From the NCBI RefSeq assembly GCF_000209165.1, contig NC_009047.1, forward strand, positions 1-64,000: a stretch of 64,000 nucleotides of DNA. The letters are read 5' to 3'. The translations under genes and the position numbers were made by a program. Under the pieces are notes generated by a model. The model saw only the letters and a program-made list of their open reading frames with translations, had not been told where the DNA came from and made no database searches. The DNA is from Scheffersomyces stipitis CBS 6054 (lineage: Eukaryota > Ascomycota > Pichiomycetes > Serinales > Debaryomycetaceae). Positions 54,051 through 64,000 of the stretch are shown here, piece after piece (the first letter of the stretch is position 1; each line of letters starts with the position of its first letter).

Positions 54051-55475
54051 TTAAGCTGCTAAGAGAGTTCCTATCATTTCGTCTTCGGACTCTTCTACTT
54101 CCAGAGCATCTGATTGGTTGACTATATTGTCTTGTTCGTTTTGTTCATAATGCAGTTCGTCAATAATTTCTGTCGAATTTAGATTGTTGAGTTGCGAGAT
54201 TTCTTCACCGAGATCTTCAAGTACATTTGCATTAATGTTTCTTGCACTTGGAGAAGAATAGTCTGTCGTCTCTGATTGGGTTCCATTCATTGCAGAGGTT
54301 TCTAATTGCAGAAACGTACTAGTCGGTTGTTCTAGACTAGTGATCTCGAAACCGTTGGACAAGTCGATAAGTTTTCCAGGCAGTAAATCTATCAGATCAT
54401 TCTCGTTATCATCGTCAAGATGATATATAATATCGTCGTAGTCAAAATAGATAGGACAATACTTTGACTTTGACAGGAAGTTAGTTATTTTAATAGCAAA
54501 TACTGTACGAAGTTGGGCTTGGTTGATGACAACTTTATTCTGTTTCTCAAGTGGAGGATAGCATTCAGCAAAGTATGGCGAATTATGGTACCAATCTTTA
54601 TAGAAAATCAACCGCATACAGAGGTATGAATCTATACTTTTTGAGTTTATGTCCTCTTTCTTTTCTTCGTTCAGTTCAGAGTATGATGGTACCAAAACTA
54701 CTCTTCCCTTATCTTGGTATGAAACTGAAGTATTGTAGAAATCCGCATCTGACATCTGAGAGGTTGTACTATATGGAATGTACTTTGTTTCTAGATGTCC
54801 AAGTAAGAAGCACATCAGGTTTGTCTTGTAGCAGAACTTTGACATCATTGTTAATAAGCTGTTTAGATGAGTGTTGAACTTCGAAATGGCACTCATTTTC
54901 AACAAATCAGACTGAGCAGGTATTTCTGGCACAGGTGTCTTTGTGCCCTCTAATTCGTACTGAGTCTGGTTACTTTTGATGATTGAATTGACTTCCAAAT
55001 GATGCTTCAAGATTGTTTCTTCGTACGAAGACGTCTGGTCGTGCAAATATATGTCTAAAGTTTGGTGAAAATCGTTGATGATCACAATGGTACTACCGTT
55101 TATAGCTGGCTCTAACGACTCATAGGCAAATAGACCATACAACAATGCGAAAGTATCTGGATCATGTAGTGCGATTCGCGAGTCTTGTCGCCATTCTTGC
55201 TGAAACCGAGAATGTGAAAATAATAAGTGCCATGGAAACGGTGTCAAAGTGTCTACAACTATGACTTTATTATTGGGGCTATTAGACAAATGAGAAACCA
55301 TGAATTCTACCATAACCGTAAAAATCGAGCTGCAACCAGGTGCACGTTGCATGTCATATATGCGTTTGTTTGGTCGTCGAGTCGTAGCATGGAGTATCGA
55401 GTCTAGGGTCGGTATAGCCGATTTAAGGTGTACAAACTGGCTCAGTTGGCTCATAATGGTATGAAGAGATACCAT
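54051..55475 (-). CDS. RecA-fold protein resembling Rad51 paralogues, degenerate Walker A
   Basis: 474 residues from the ATG at 55475 (MVSLHTIMSQ); another ATG at 55454 would give 467. The longer upstream frame starts at a TTG and is probably leader. The pattern is that of the RecA/Rad51 core: an N-terminal LDSIL segment, a KRIYDMQRAPGCSSIFTVMVEFM stretch (about 35-58) where the Walker A loop should be but without GKT/GKS, KVIVVDTL, a Walker B-like STIVIINDF near 148, then RLIFYKDW and FAIKITNF strands. A long acidic C-terminal tail follows. A fast-evolving Rad51 paralogue (Rad55-, Psy3- or Csm2-like) in homologous recombination is a reasonable guess, not proven. Confidence 0.7.
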   Translation of the reverse strand: MVSLHTIMSQLSQFVHLKSAIPTLDSILHATTRRPNKRIYDMQRAPGCSSIFTVMVEFMVSHLSNSPNNKVIVVDTLTPFPWHLLFSHSRFQQEWRQDSRIALHDPDTFALLYGLFAYESLEPAINGSTIVIINDFHQTLDIYLHDQTSSYEETILKHHLEVNSIIKSNQTQYELEGTKTPVPEIPAQSDLLKMSAISKFNTHLNSLLTMMSKFCYKTNLMCFLLGHLETKYIPYSTTSQMSDADFYNTSVSYQDKGRVVLVPSYSELNEEKKEDINSKSIDSYLCMRLIFYKDWYHNSPYFAECYPPLEKQNKVVINQAQLRTVFAIKITNFLSKSKYCPIYFDYDDIIYHLDDDNENDLIDLLPGKLIDLSNGFEITSLEQPTSTFLQLETSAMNGTQSETTDYSSPSARNINANVLEDLGEEISQLNNLNSTEIIDELHYEQNEQDNIVNQSDALEVEESEDEMIGTLLAA

Positions 55476-56993
55476 CTTTAATCTGGAATAGGTGGAAATA
55501 TGGAAAACTCGCAAAGGAAAATGGAAAAAAAATGAAACTAATTTAAATATGAGGAATACATCTGTTGCACACTCATCAACGTGAGTTAGATATGCTTTTG
55601 CTGTTCTGTTTATTAGAGTATACTTCAGTATTGATGGTAGAAACGTGAATCTGATATAGACTTGTATACGGACGTGTTCAGTACGGCATACAGACAAAAT
55701 ATGTCAGCGTGCCAGTAGATTTTGCACCTACTACATTCATCTACGATTTGATTGGATTGGACCAACAGATTCATCAGGATTTGAAACAAAAGAAATGAAT
55801 ACTAGACTATGTATTATTTCCAAATGATGAGTCAGGAGAAAGTTAAGAGTATGTGTGTTGTGTATGTTTATTGAAGAAAATCGTTTTGCACAACTTCAAA
55901 AGATGCAAATTATTCACCAATTTTTTAAAAAAGTAAGAAACACATCACTAAAATATCTATCAATCTTGGACTCACAGAACACTAATTAGTCTAAATGAAT
56001 CGTTAGAAAGCAAGATCCATTTTTCACTTTTATGAGGTGCAAAAGTTGGTTTTTATTACTCTTGTGACCGATTGCTCGTTTCGGAAACTTCTACAGGATC
56101 CACATTTTCGACGGCAAACATTTTGATTTTAACTTGGAAATCTTCAAAAGAGCATTCAAATAAACCTCCAAAAGCTGTTACAATACATGTTCATACCACT
56201 GGTAGCAGAAAGCACAGTACTGTTTCAATGGCTACAGCCCACGAACACAACTATATTATCCAGTTCACGAGATCGTGGTACTTGACTGAACTAAGTGACA
56301 GGAGGCCTGTGTATAGAGACCGGTTTTCCTTTGGACTTTTCAGGTAAATGGATTTGAACCTTGTAAAGAAGTACTTCGTTATCAAACTACTATGAGTCTT
56401 CTTATATATTTATACAGTCTTCTTACAATATAGTTCTATTGTATTCAATTCAAACCTATCGCTTCTGTGTGGTACGAATCTGGTGGTAAATATTCAACCT
56501 GTCGGAATACATTCAATCCGAGGTCATAAACCCTTACTGTTAGGAATCCTGCATTCTATTTTACGCAAAAAAAATAGCGGCACGGCACAAATCAATTTGC
56601 GCTTCCATCGTTATCAGGCTCCGCGCTTATCGATTTGGTGGAGTTGATCTGACTTCCTTAAACAAATGAGCCATATGTAGACCCAAGTATATAAATTCAT
56701 ATAAATTTCCAGCATCTTAAACACCAGTTGCTGCTCATACCTACTCTTCGACCTCTTTGAAGACCATTTCCCATTGGTTTCCTCGGAACACAGCTATTTC
56801 TAGCTCATCTCAGCACGTGACACCTGCATGTAGAATCTTCACTTACTTTATCATCGATAGTCTACCACGTCAATCTACGAGTTTAAAATTAGACACCAGT
56901 TCTTTGTTCAGAAGCCCAAAAAGGTGGAGACTTACTTTCAAAAGCCAATAGCTTGCCGCAAGCGAACTATGACTTCGGACTAACTTTCTCACC
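55476..56993. other. Divergent intergenic region containing an inverted LTR
   Basis: 1.5 kb between the RecA-fold gene and the PQ-loop gene. The only structure recognised is an LTR relic at 56296-56567. Short frames at 56072-56347 and 56757-56951 are not accepted. Confidence 0.6.
56296..56567 (-). mobile_element. Diverged solo LTR, copy 4, inverted
   Basis: The minus strand begins TGCGTAAAATAGAATGCAGG, contains GACCTCGGATTGAAT and AGTCCAAAGGAAAACCGGTC, and ends CCTCCTGTCA, matching the start, interior and end of the LTR copies at 23.7-25 kb. No target-site duplication is visible (CTAAG on one side, A-run on the other), so it is old. It sits about 430 bases before the PQ-loop ATG. Confidence 0.75.
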
Positions 56994-59042
56994 ATGTTCA
57001 CCAACCTACCTTATCTCGGCGACACTTTCCAGGTGAGTGCGAATCATTCACTCATACGGCTTGCTGGGATTTCACTTTCTCAACGTTCACCAATATCGCA
57101 AACGATGCAAATACTCCAAAATTCAGCAACAAATGGCGTTTTACCCACCGAAAATAGCGGTATTTCCAATCTAATATCTCTCGCTGTGAATTCTACTCAT
57201 ACAATATTGATACAGAATTCCACGAGCTCTTCACATTCGTATGAGCAAGCATTATCCACTATATCCAAGGTCTCCGGAATCCTATCATTGTCGGTTTGGC
57301 TCTTTGCGCAATTACCGCAAATCATCGAGAACCATTTGAACGAGTCGGTCTCCGGCGTTTCCTTGCTTTTCTTGATTTGTTGGATCGGAGGCGACGCCAC
57401 GAACCTCATAGGCTGTATCTTAACACGAGCATTACCATTCCAAACTTGTCTCGCTGCGTACTACTGCTTCATTGATTGCATTCTTAGTCTCCAGTACTGG
57501 TACTACACCAAGGTATATCCCAGACACAAAACTCATCACAATCTCTTGCAGAGTCCCAACTTCTTGAGACCTTCTACATCCAACAAAAGCACAAATCATA
57601 GTACTCGTAGAAACCGGTTTGACCAGGACTTGAGTCGTTCGCCCATGGAGATCAGTACTTCCATCATGGATGTAGCACAAGGAAATGGACATCGTGGTCA
57701 CGATCAGAAACGAATACATGAGGGCTCTTTCATCCACAAGATCTTGGGCGCTACCTTCATAGCCGGAAGCTTGCCCAAACAGGCACATTCCATGCCCATT
57801 CCTAATCCACAGTCTGCAGCTGTTGAAGATTCAACTTTTCAATCTTGGATAGGATTCGCAAAATGCTGGCTCCATAAGTTGGTGATAGTTATACTGGCAA
57901 TTCCTCTTCATTCTTTCAAGTTCAGATATTCACCAGAGGATATAGGTATGATTTCTGCGTGGACCTGTTCAACTTTGTATGTTTCTTCACGAGCCCCGCA
58001 GATTATCAAGAATTTCAAGCTCAAATCTACACGAGGCATAACTGTGTATCTTTTTGTGTTTGCCATGTTGGGTAACATCTTCTATACCATTTCCATCGTG
58101 CTGGACTTGTATCTCCTTTCGCTTAACAAATCCTATTTTGGCGAGGACGGAGATTCCAAGTTTAAGGAAGTATTTATGGATCAGTTGCCCTTTATTGTAG
58201 GAAGTTCTGGTACTGTTCTCTTCGACTCGATCATCATCTTTCAGTGCTGGTTATACTCATTTAATTCTGGAGACTCTCGTAGATCGTCTTGTACTAGCGA
58301 GTATTATGCGGGCCATGGCCATCATCACCACCGCAACCACAGCTATGGCTCAATCAACGAAGATGGTCATCGTCCTGGTCACAGCCATAAAAGAAACCTG
58401 TCGAAGAAGAGAAGAAGCAAACTGAGCAAGAGGAAAGTTCGGGAGCGGTCGAGAAATCCAGTGACAACTTCTCTGCCTACGCATTTCCAACTTCCAGACT
58501 GGTACACTAACACCACCCCTAACTTCCAGAATATTGACGAAACAACGTCACTCACAGGGAATGAGTCTGGCTACAATATCAACTTGGCTTCACCACCTCC
58601 TTCGCATTACATATCGGCATCTCAAAATCGTAGTATTAACCTCGAACATACCATGAACCAAGGTGTGTTGTCCAATACTTTGAGTGCAATAGCAAGATCA
58701 TTCTCGCAAAGTGGGTCTTTCATTGGACGTGGCAGATCTCCAACCTCCAATTCTATTCATGTTGGATCTTACGGGCAATCTCGAGCTCCTGGAATTGCTG
58801 TTCCTGAGTCGTCGCAATTGCCTACCTCGCTAATTCCATCAATCATAGGCAACTATTCGTCAGTGTCGAAGAAAATGTCACACGACTCCAAAATTCCTTT
58901 TTCGCCAATAGACTTCCTCAGTGATGACTTCTTCCGGCCCCCTACTGGCTCTGTGGGTCACCACAGAACTGACAGCTACGATCCACAGACCATGTTCTTT
59001 AATCCTCCTCTTCACGAGGAAAACGAGCTGCACTTCCAGTAG
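56994..59042 (+). CDS. PQ-loop family membrane transporter, Ypq-like, with long loop and tail
   Basis: A 682-residue protein. Two PQ motifs are visible: LFAQLPQIIENHL near 103 and SSRAPQIIKNFKLKSTRGI near 336, each starting a three-helix bundle, so seven TM segments are expected. Ypq1-3 of S. cerevisiae and Stm1 of S. pombe are vacuolar exporters of basic amino acids. Those proteins are about 270-320 residues; here about 130 residues of hydrophilic loop separate the bundles, and about 240 residues of Ser/His-rich tail (HGHHHHRNHSYG near 443) follow. The first 90 residues are also extra. The transport function is inferred from the family. Confidence 0.85.
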   Translation: MFTNLPYLGDTFQVSANHSLIRLAGISLSQRSPISQTMQILQNSATNGVLPTENSGISNLISLAVNSTHTILIQNSTSSSHSYEQALSTISKVSGILSLSVWLFAQLPQIIENHLNESVSGVSLLFLICWIGGDATNLIGCILTRALPFQTCLAAYYCFIDCILSLQYWYYTKVYPRHKTHHNLLQSPNFLRPSTSNKSTNHSTRRNRFDQDLSRSPMEISTSIMDVAQGNGHRGHDQKRIHEGSFIHKILGATFIAGSLPKQAHSMPIPNPQSAAVEDSTFQSWIGFAKCWLHKLVIVILAIPLHSFKFRYSPEDIGMISAWTCSTLYVSSRAPQIIKNFKLKSTRGITVYLFVFAMLGNIFYTISIVLDLYLLSLNKSYFGEDGDSKFKEVFMDQLPFIVGSSGTVLFDSIIIFQCWLYSFNSGDSRRSSCTSEYYAGHGHHHHRNHSYGSINEDGHRPGHSHKRNLSKKRRSKLSKRKVRERSRNPVTTSLPTHFQLPDWYTNTTPNFQNIDETTSLTGNESGYNINLASPPPSHYISASQNRSINLEHTMNQGVLSNTLSAIARSFSQSGSFIGRGRSPTSNSIHVGSYGQSRAPGIAVPESSQLPTSLIPSIIGNYSSVSKKMSHDSKIPFSPIDFLSDDFFRPPTGSVGHHRTDSYDPQTMFFNPPLHEENELHFQ

Positions 59043-59229
59043 TCTCTGCAAGTGAAGATCAACACCTAATCATATAGACATATAAACTATGATAAATATC
59101 AACCACCAAAAGTCAACCAATACTAAAATGTATAACTAATAGAACACTATTGCCACTATTAATCTGCGTATTTTCAACATGTATGATAATATGTATAGAA
59201 TCTACTAATGCTATAACTTATGAAGTCTT
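59043..59229. other. Convergent 3' spacer
   Basis: 187 AT-rich bases between the convergent PQ-loop and transporter genes, long enough for both polyadenylation regions. Nothing else is seen. Confidence 0.5.
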
Positions 59230-60954
59230 TTAATCCTTATTTACCCTCCAAGCACTGTTAGGCAAACTCTGTAAGTATGTAGTCTTTCTCTTTACCCATA
59301 ACAAGGTAAATATGCCAATGATTACACAGATGGTATTGGTATAGTAATAGCCATCGCGCAAAACAGTCAATTTTCCGCCCGACGATTTACACTGTTGTCT
59401 CAAATCTTCGTCTGTGATGTAATAGGAGTTTGTGACAGAAGGAACTTTACATTCTTCGATGGTGAGTTTGTCAATCAAATATAGCAAGATTAATCTGGGC
59501 CAAGTTCCACCGTAGTTAGACAACGTATTCAACGTAGTCATGTAGGTTCCACCGATAGCTGGATCTGCAATCTTGGTGTGGAAGGCACAGAGTGAAACAA
59601 ATTGGATAGTCGACATAAACGAACCTAACAAGTGCTGCAAAATCACCAAAAGAAAGTAGAAAGAGCTTATTTTACCGTCTTCAGGAAAGAAGTACACAAT
59701 ACCCTGAGCCAAAGCTGCTGCTACCAATCTTCCAGCAAAGCCAAAGATCCACGGCTTTAAAGGAGACTTTCCAGTAGACCAACGGCCAGCATAATAGCCA
59801 AAGACCATTTCGAAGGGGAAATCGATCAAAACAGTGATGGAGAGATCTTCTTTAGACAATCCCTTTTCAAGTAATTTCAAGTTTGTAGCAGCTTCATTTA
59901 CTTGGAATCCAAACTTGGAAATCAATAAGATAATGACAAATGTCTGGACGTTGGGCAATTTCAACACCTTGAACATCGCCAAGTAGACGTTTTGTAAGTC
60001 CTTGAACTTACTGTCTTTATTATAGACAGACTCGGTCTTAATCTTTTCGTTGGACAACTTGGCCTGGTTTCTCTTAGCCAAATGAGGAGGATCTTCAGGT
60101 ACAAACCAGAGCAAAGCTGTCACTGCCAAAAACATCCACCCCCAGAAAGTCAAATACAGCCCCAAGGAAAACAAGCCTACATCTAAAGGTACCTTTCTGA
60201 GGTATCTGTTAGCGAAATCAGGCGAACTGAGAGCCAAGAAAATCGTGAAGGACGAGAAGTAGCCCGTATTGATTCCAATAGTCTGAGCCGTGGAAGCATA
60301 CGAAAGGCTCTCTGGTGACAAGCAGGTGAGTGCCCAGCCGTCGACGGCGATATCTTGAGTGGCACAGAAGAAAACTAGCATGAAGAAACAAAAAGTTATA
60401 GTAGGCAAGCAGTTCTGGGGATCTTCCATCAAGCCATCGATCAACAGTCCTAAGTAGATCAAGGTTACACCTGAAATCGTCTGGATAGGGATGATCCACG
60501 AACGTCTACGACCGAGTTTGGGCGAATACACGGCATCAACGATAGGGGACCATATCAACTTGAGTGAGTATGGATATGCTGCTAGCGAAAAGATTCCAAC
60601 TTGTGAGTACGACAATTTCAGCTTGAGGATAAACGGTATAGAGCCAAATGCCAAACCTACAGGCACACCCTGGAGCAAGTAGAGGAGCACCAATACGAAA
60701 AACGCCGGTCTGTCTACCTTGAGCAAACTGGCAGACTTGGTGGAACTCGGGAGACTGGTGTTTTTCGGTGCAAAGGTAGAGTTCTTGGAGGTGCTGGCCT
60801 CTTTATGCTTATTAGTGAGATCCTGGAGAGAAATAGGGAGAAGCCCGTCGTTCTCCTCGTCGAACGCGGCATGGACGTAGTTCAATTGGTTATCAAGTGA
60901 GGACGCCGTCATTGACACATCAACAGAATGACCCCTCTTGTGGATTTGAGACAT
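59230..60954 (-). CDS. Acetyl-CoA transporter (AT-1/SLC33A family, YBR220C-like)
   Basis: A 574-residue protein of the major facilitator type. After a hydrophilic N-terminus (about 1-78) there are about eleven or twelve TM segments. Family signatures include FFVLVLLYLLQGVPVGLAFGSIPF, SYSQVGIFSLAAYPYSLKLIWSP, CATQDIAVDGWAL and IGGTYMTTLNTLSNYGGTW. Animal AT-1 brings acetyl-CoA into the ER; the yeast homologue YBR220C is less studied. The length fits the family (about 560). The C-terminus is short and basic. Confidence 0.92.
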   Translation of the reverse strand: MSQIHKRGHSVDVSMTASSLDNQLNYVHAAFDEENDGLLPISLQDLTNKHKEASTSKNSTFAPKNTSLPSSTKSASLLKVDRPAFFVLVLLYLLQGVPVGLAFGSIPFILKLKLSYSQVGIFSLAAYPYSLKLIWSPIVDAVYSPKLGRRRSWIIPIQTISGVTLIYLGLLIDGLMEDPQNCLPTITFCFFMLVFFCATQDIAVDGWALTCLSPESLSYASTAQTIGINTGYFSSFTIFLALSSPDFANRYLRKVPLDVGLFSLGLYLTFWGWMFLAVTALLWFVPEDPPHLAKRNQAKLSNEKIKTESVYNKDSKFKDLQNVYLAMFKVLKLPNVQTFVIILLISKFGFQVNEAATNLKLLEKGLSKEDLSITVLIDFPFEMVFGYYAGRWSTGKSPLKPWIFGFAGRLVAAALAQGIVYFFPEDGKISSFYFLLVILQHLLGSFMSTIQFVSLCAFHTKIADPAIGGTYMTTLNTLSNYGGTWPRLILLYLIDKLTIEECKVPSVTNSYYITDEDLRQQCKSSGGKLTVLRDGYYYTNTICVIIGIFTLLWVKRKTTYLQSLPNSAWRVNKD

Positions 60955-61625
60955 TTCGTCGATCTAAATAGGGCCCTTTCGGAAACTAGTTATTGGAGAA
61001 TGTAGTGACACTTGTTAGGGCCAGGTATGTTTTTTTTTCTCGCGGAATCTGAGCCGCACCGCGGTGTGAGAGTTGTGTTCTGAAGTGCGCTAGCGCAAAC
61101 TGAGAAACGTCGTAAGAGAGTTTGACATATTATTAGATCTTGTATATTCTTCGCAGCATGTGAAACCTTATAAGTGCTGTACAATTTGCAAGTTAAGTAC
61201 AACAAATGCTATATAAAATATGTCACTTGAGCATATATCCGTAAAGTATGCTTCAATCCTCATTTAGTCATTATGATGACAATAACACATTCATTCTAGC
61301 TATAATCTTCTATCATACATAAGAATTACTGCCATAAGAATTACTGCTATATTGCAAGTTCTCTACTTCTCCATTTTAAAGCTCACATTAATATCTACAA
61401 TTCATCATATAGTACATATCCAGATATCATTTAGTATCATTACTAAAGGTTACAACTTATGGTTATCTGATATACTATCATTTCTCTTCATTATTTCTTA
61501 TATCATCTACCTATTACTTGCCTTCTCTACGTCACTTTACTATCTCCTTTTCCTATTCGTATATACATAGATAGTCTACGAACACTCTAAGAGGTGTGAT
61601 CTATAATGTGCATGTCGTGTTCCGC
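60955..61625. other. Promoter of the acetyl-CoA transporter and 3' region of PDB1
   Basis: 671 bases. GC-richer sequence with GCCGCACCGCGGTG near 61050 lies about 100 bases before the transporter ATG and may be a regulatory site. The rest (61200-61570) is very AT-rich; frames there are not convincing. Confidence 0.5.
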
Positions 61626-62795
61626 TTACAAAGATAACACCTTTTTGGCGGCTCTGATTACGGTAGGTTCGTCTGGGAAAGCAAAGTCTTCCAATTCCTT
61701 AGCATATGGAGTTGGAACTTCGCAACCAGTGACTCTTTCGACTGGAGCATCCAAGTAATCAAAAGCCTCGGATTCCATGATCTGGGCACAGATTTCAGAA
61801 CCAACACCAAAGGCTGGGAATCCGGCTTCAACAGTGACCAAGTGGTTAGTCTTCTTGACTGACTCAACAATGGTAGGAACATCCAAAGGCTTGATGGATC
61901 TCAAGTTGATGACTTCGGCCTTGACGCCGTATTCCTTCTCCAAGGTTTCAGCGGCTTCCATACAGAACTTGACAGATCTGGAATGCGATACAAATGTCAA
62001 GTCAGTTCCTTCTCTTTCGACATTGGCCTTGCCGATAGGCAAAACAAAGTCTGTGGAGAGAGCTTCCTCGGAGATATCGAAGGTTTCACCGTAGGCGATT
62101 TCGTTTTCCAAAAACACAACTGGGTTAGGGTCTCTGATGGCAGCCTTGATCAAACCCTTGTAGTCCTCGGCAGAGTAGGGCGAAACAACCTTCAAACCAG
62201 GAATAGATCCATACCATGCAGCGTAACATTGCGAATGTTGAGCACCGACACCGGCAGCAGCACCATTGGGACCACGGAAGGTGATGTTACACGGTTGTTT
62301 ACCTCCGGACATGTAATAGGTCTTAGCGGCAGAGTTAACGATTTGATCGATAGCTTGCATAGCGAAGTTGAAGGTCATGAACTCCAACACAGGCTTCAAA
62401 CCATGAAGGGCAGCTCCAACAGCCAAACCAGTGAAACCCATTTCAGTGATAGGGGTATCAATCACACGTCTTTCACCAAAACGATCCAACAAACCACGTG
62501 ACACCTTGTAGGCACCGTTGTATTGGGCCACTTCTTCACCCATGAGGAAGACATCGTCGTCCTTGTCCAACTCCTCGGCAAGCCCGGCATTAAGGGCGTC
62601 TCTGACGGTGATGGTCTTTGAGCCTACAGCCGACGACGAAGCGGCACGCGAATCCATCATTCTCAATGCCTGGTACTGGCCAGCTTGGGCTACGGATCTG
62701 GTAGTGTTTCCAGTCACATTGGCGATGTTGTGGGCTCTAGTGGCCGAAGCGGCCAAGCGGGCCGTCTGGGCGATCTGGGATAACTTGGGAGCCAT
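61626..62795 (-). CDS. PDB1: Pyruvate dehydrogenase E1 component, beta subunit
   Basis: 389 residues from the ATG at 62795 ([17 protein letters not shown]); the open frame runs 13 codons further to a TTG. It is the mitochondrial E1-beta subunit, which with Pda1 decarboxylates pyruvate using thiamine diphosphate to feed acetyl-CoA into the TCA cycle. The first 60 residues are basic and Ser/Ala-rich, as in mitochondrial targeting peptides. The pyrimidine-binding domain begins at [20 protein letters not shown], with the active-site region [19 protein letters not shown]. The C-terminal transketolase domain ends [15 protein letters not shown]. The length and motifs are normal. Confidence 0.97.
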   Translation of the reverse strand: MAPKLSQIAQTARLAASATRAHNIANVTGNTTRSVAQAGQYQALRMMDSRAASSSAVGSKTITVRDALNAGLAEELDKDDDVFLMGEEVAQYNGAYKVSRGLLDRFGERRVIDTPITEMGFTGLAVGAALHGLKPVLEFMTFNFAMQAIDQIVNSAAKTYYMSGGKQPCNITFRGPNGAAAGVGAQHSQCYAAWYGSIPGLKVVSPYSAEDYKGLIKAAIRDPNPVVFLENEIAYGETFDISEEALSTDFVLPIGKANVEREGTDLTFVSHSRSVKFCMEAAETLEKEYGVKAEVINLRSIKPLDVPTIVESVKKTNHLVTVEAGFPAFGVGSEICAQIMESEAFDYLDAPVERVTGCEVPTPYAKELEDFAFPDEPTVIRAAKKVLSL

Positions 62796-64000
62796 TGGAA
62801 TCTGACGTGTAAGATGTGGGAGAAAAACGTACAAGGTAGAATGGCTCTGGATATTTCAATTATTTAAACAAAGATGTGCTCACGGACAGATGAGGACCGG
62901 GTCTGGTGCACGACCCGGAGGTGCACTTCCATCGAATACCGAGTGCGAATTAGAGTTGGTATATTGAATATATGGTGAATAGAGCATCTGTACGAGGTCA
63001 GACTGAGGTTGAATGTTGGAGTATATATGATTGGAGAATGGTGTAGTTTGTCTCTGTCTACTTTATAGAGATTACAATTTTGTTGATAGTATTTCTTTGA
63101 AACATCTGTCTGTGTAGCTTAGTTTTCAGAACAGTTCATTACAAGGAATATGTCAATGATGAACAAGTTCCAGTTCCATACCAAGCGATTGTATCGTTGC
63201 AATATCCTTGCTTGGATGATTCTGCCAATTTCGTCATACTTAACTGTTGCGTTTTCTCTAAATCAATTTGGTCTTCTTCTTATCAATTTCAAAATTTCGC
63301 AGCCTAATTAATTGCGAAAACGGAAATCAAGCAACAACTGCGGATATACTCTGAAGTACAATCCACCGTTCATATTTCTAGTGATAAATCTGCTAAGTAT
63401 GTAGCATGTAACGTCTAAGTTTATCTCTGACTTTTCACACTTTTCATACTTCGCAGACTTTCCAGATTTTCCAGATATTTCAGGATGTTCACCTTCACTT
63501 TTCACATTTCTTTAACAAAATCTTGCACCATTGCTGTTCAGCTAAAGCCATACAAACTTGGCATTCAAACTTGGTACACACATATGTCAACAACTTTGTT
63601 TTCGCTTGAATCGTCCATCTATACCACAGTTTATCCTCATATGTCTTGTTCTATCTTCTTATCTTAGATTCCCGATGTGTCCCGGAAGGTCGCGGAAAAT
63701 CTCGGTGGTTTCTGGCTCACACCCACCACAAAACGAGAGCCCAAAACAGACCGGAAGTTGCACAACATTTTGCCAGTTGCACCCACAGACTCAGCTGCCC
63801 CCTCTTTAAACAACTTCTGTTGGGAGCTACGAGAGAAAGACAGATTCTAAAGATAACCACATGCTCATATTAATTAGATCTCCAACATTTGGGAAAGCTT
63901 GAGCTTTGTGTAGAAAAGTTCACCAGAAGCCAAGTTCAGCATTGTTGGTCTGAATCGGCTCCATCTAGGAATCGTCCCTAGATACGCTCGGGCAATACGA
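62796..64000. other. PDB1 promoter and terminal intergenic region
   Basis: 1.2 kb without a convincing gene up to the window edge. Imperfect CTTTTCACA/CTTTTCATA/CTTCGCAGA/CTTTCCAGA nonamers lie near 63430-63475. The last 300 bases hold only short overlapping frames. Confidence 0.5.

Overview
The window looks like a chromosome end and the adjoining 50 kb of an ascomycete yeast of the CTG (CUG-Ser) clade, most like Scheffersomyces/Debaryomyces-type yeasts. The grounds are intronless genes with clear yeast orthologues (TUP1, mevalonate diphosphate decarboxylase, class I myosin, RSA4, PDB1), Hyr/Iff-type cell-wall adhesins typical of that clade, AT-rich spacers and solo LTRs. An internal clue supports CUG-Ser: two copies of a helicase gene carry a CTG codon exactly where a P-loop Ser is expected. 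Species is not proven from the sequence.

Region 1-12.3 kb is subtelomeric. It holds a Y'-like unit: a 24-bp tandem repeat (1-210), a conserved leader, an intact 2110-codon gene (five zinc-binding modules, a tyrosine-recombinase-like domain and a RecQ-like helicase), then the same 24-bp repeat again (8702-8933) and a second, internally deleted copy of the unit ending in a truncated helicase gene (to 11830). The 24-bp repeat sits where a telomere repeat would sit and joins the same unit edge at two different phases, so it is a candidate telomere repeat.

Region 12.4-31 kb carries two large Hyr/Iff-family cell-wall genes on the minus strand (12367-18837 and 26684-30589), separated by a 7.8-kb gene desert that contains three LTRs of one family and diverged relics of the subtelomeric leader.

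Region 32.4-64 kb is ordinary chromosomal DNA: a small four-TM protein, TUP1, MVD1/ERG19, an ATF/CREB bZIP factor, a Flo11-like GPI protein (42907-46395), class I myosin, RSA4, a RecA-fold/Rad51-paralogue-like protein, a PQ-loop vacuolar transporter, an acetyl-CoA transporter of the AT-1 family and PDB1. A fourth, inverted LTR of the same family lies at 56296-56567. There are no operons. No tRNA, rRNA or CRISPR was recognised.

Several start codons were moved inward to the first plausible ATG (TUP1, MVD1, myosin, RSA4, Rad51-like, PDB1), because the longest open frames begin upstream of it, mostly at non-ATG codons. All residues quoted use the standard code; CUG would be read as Ser if the clade assignment is right.
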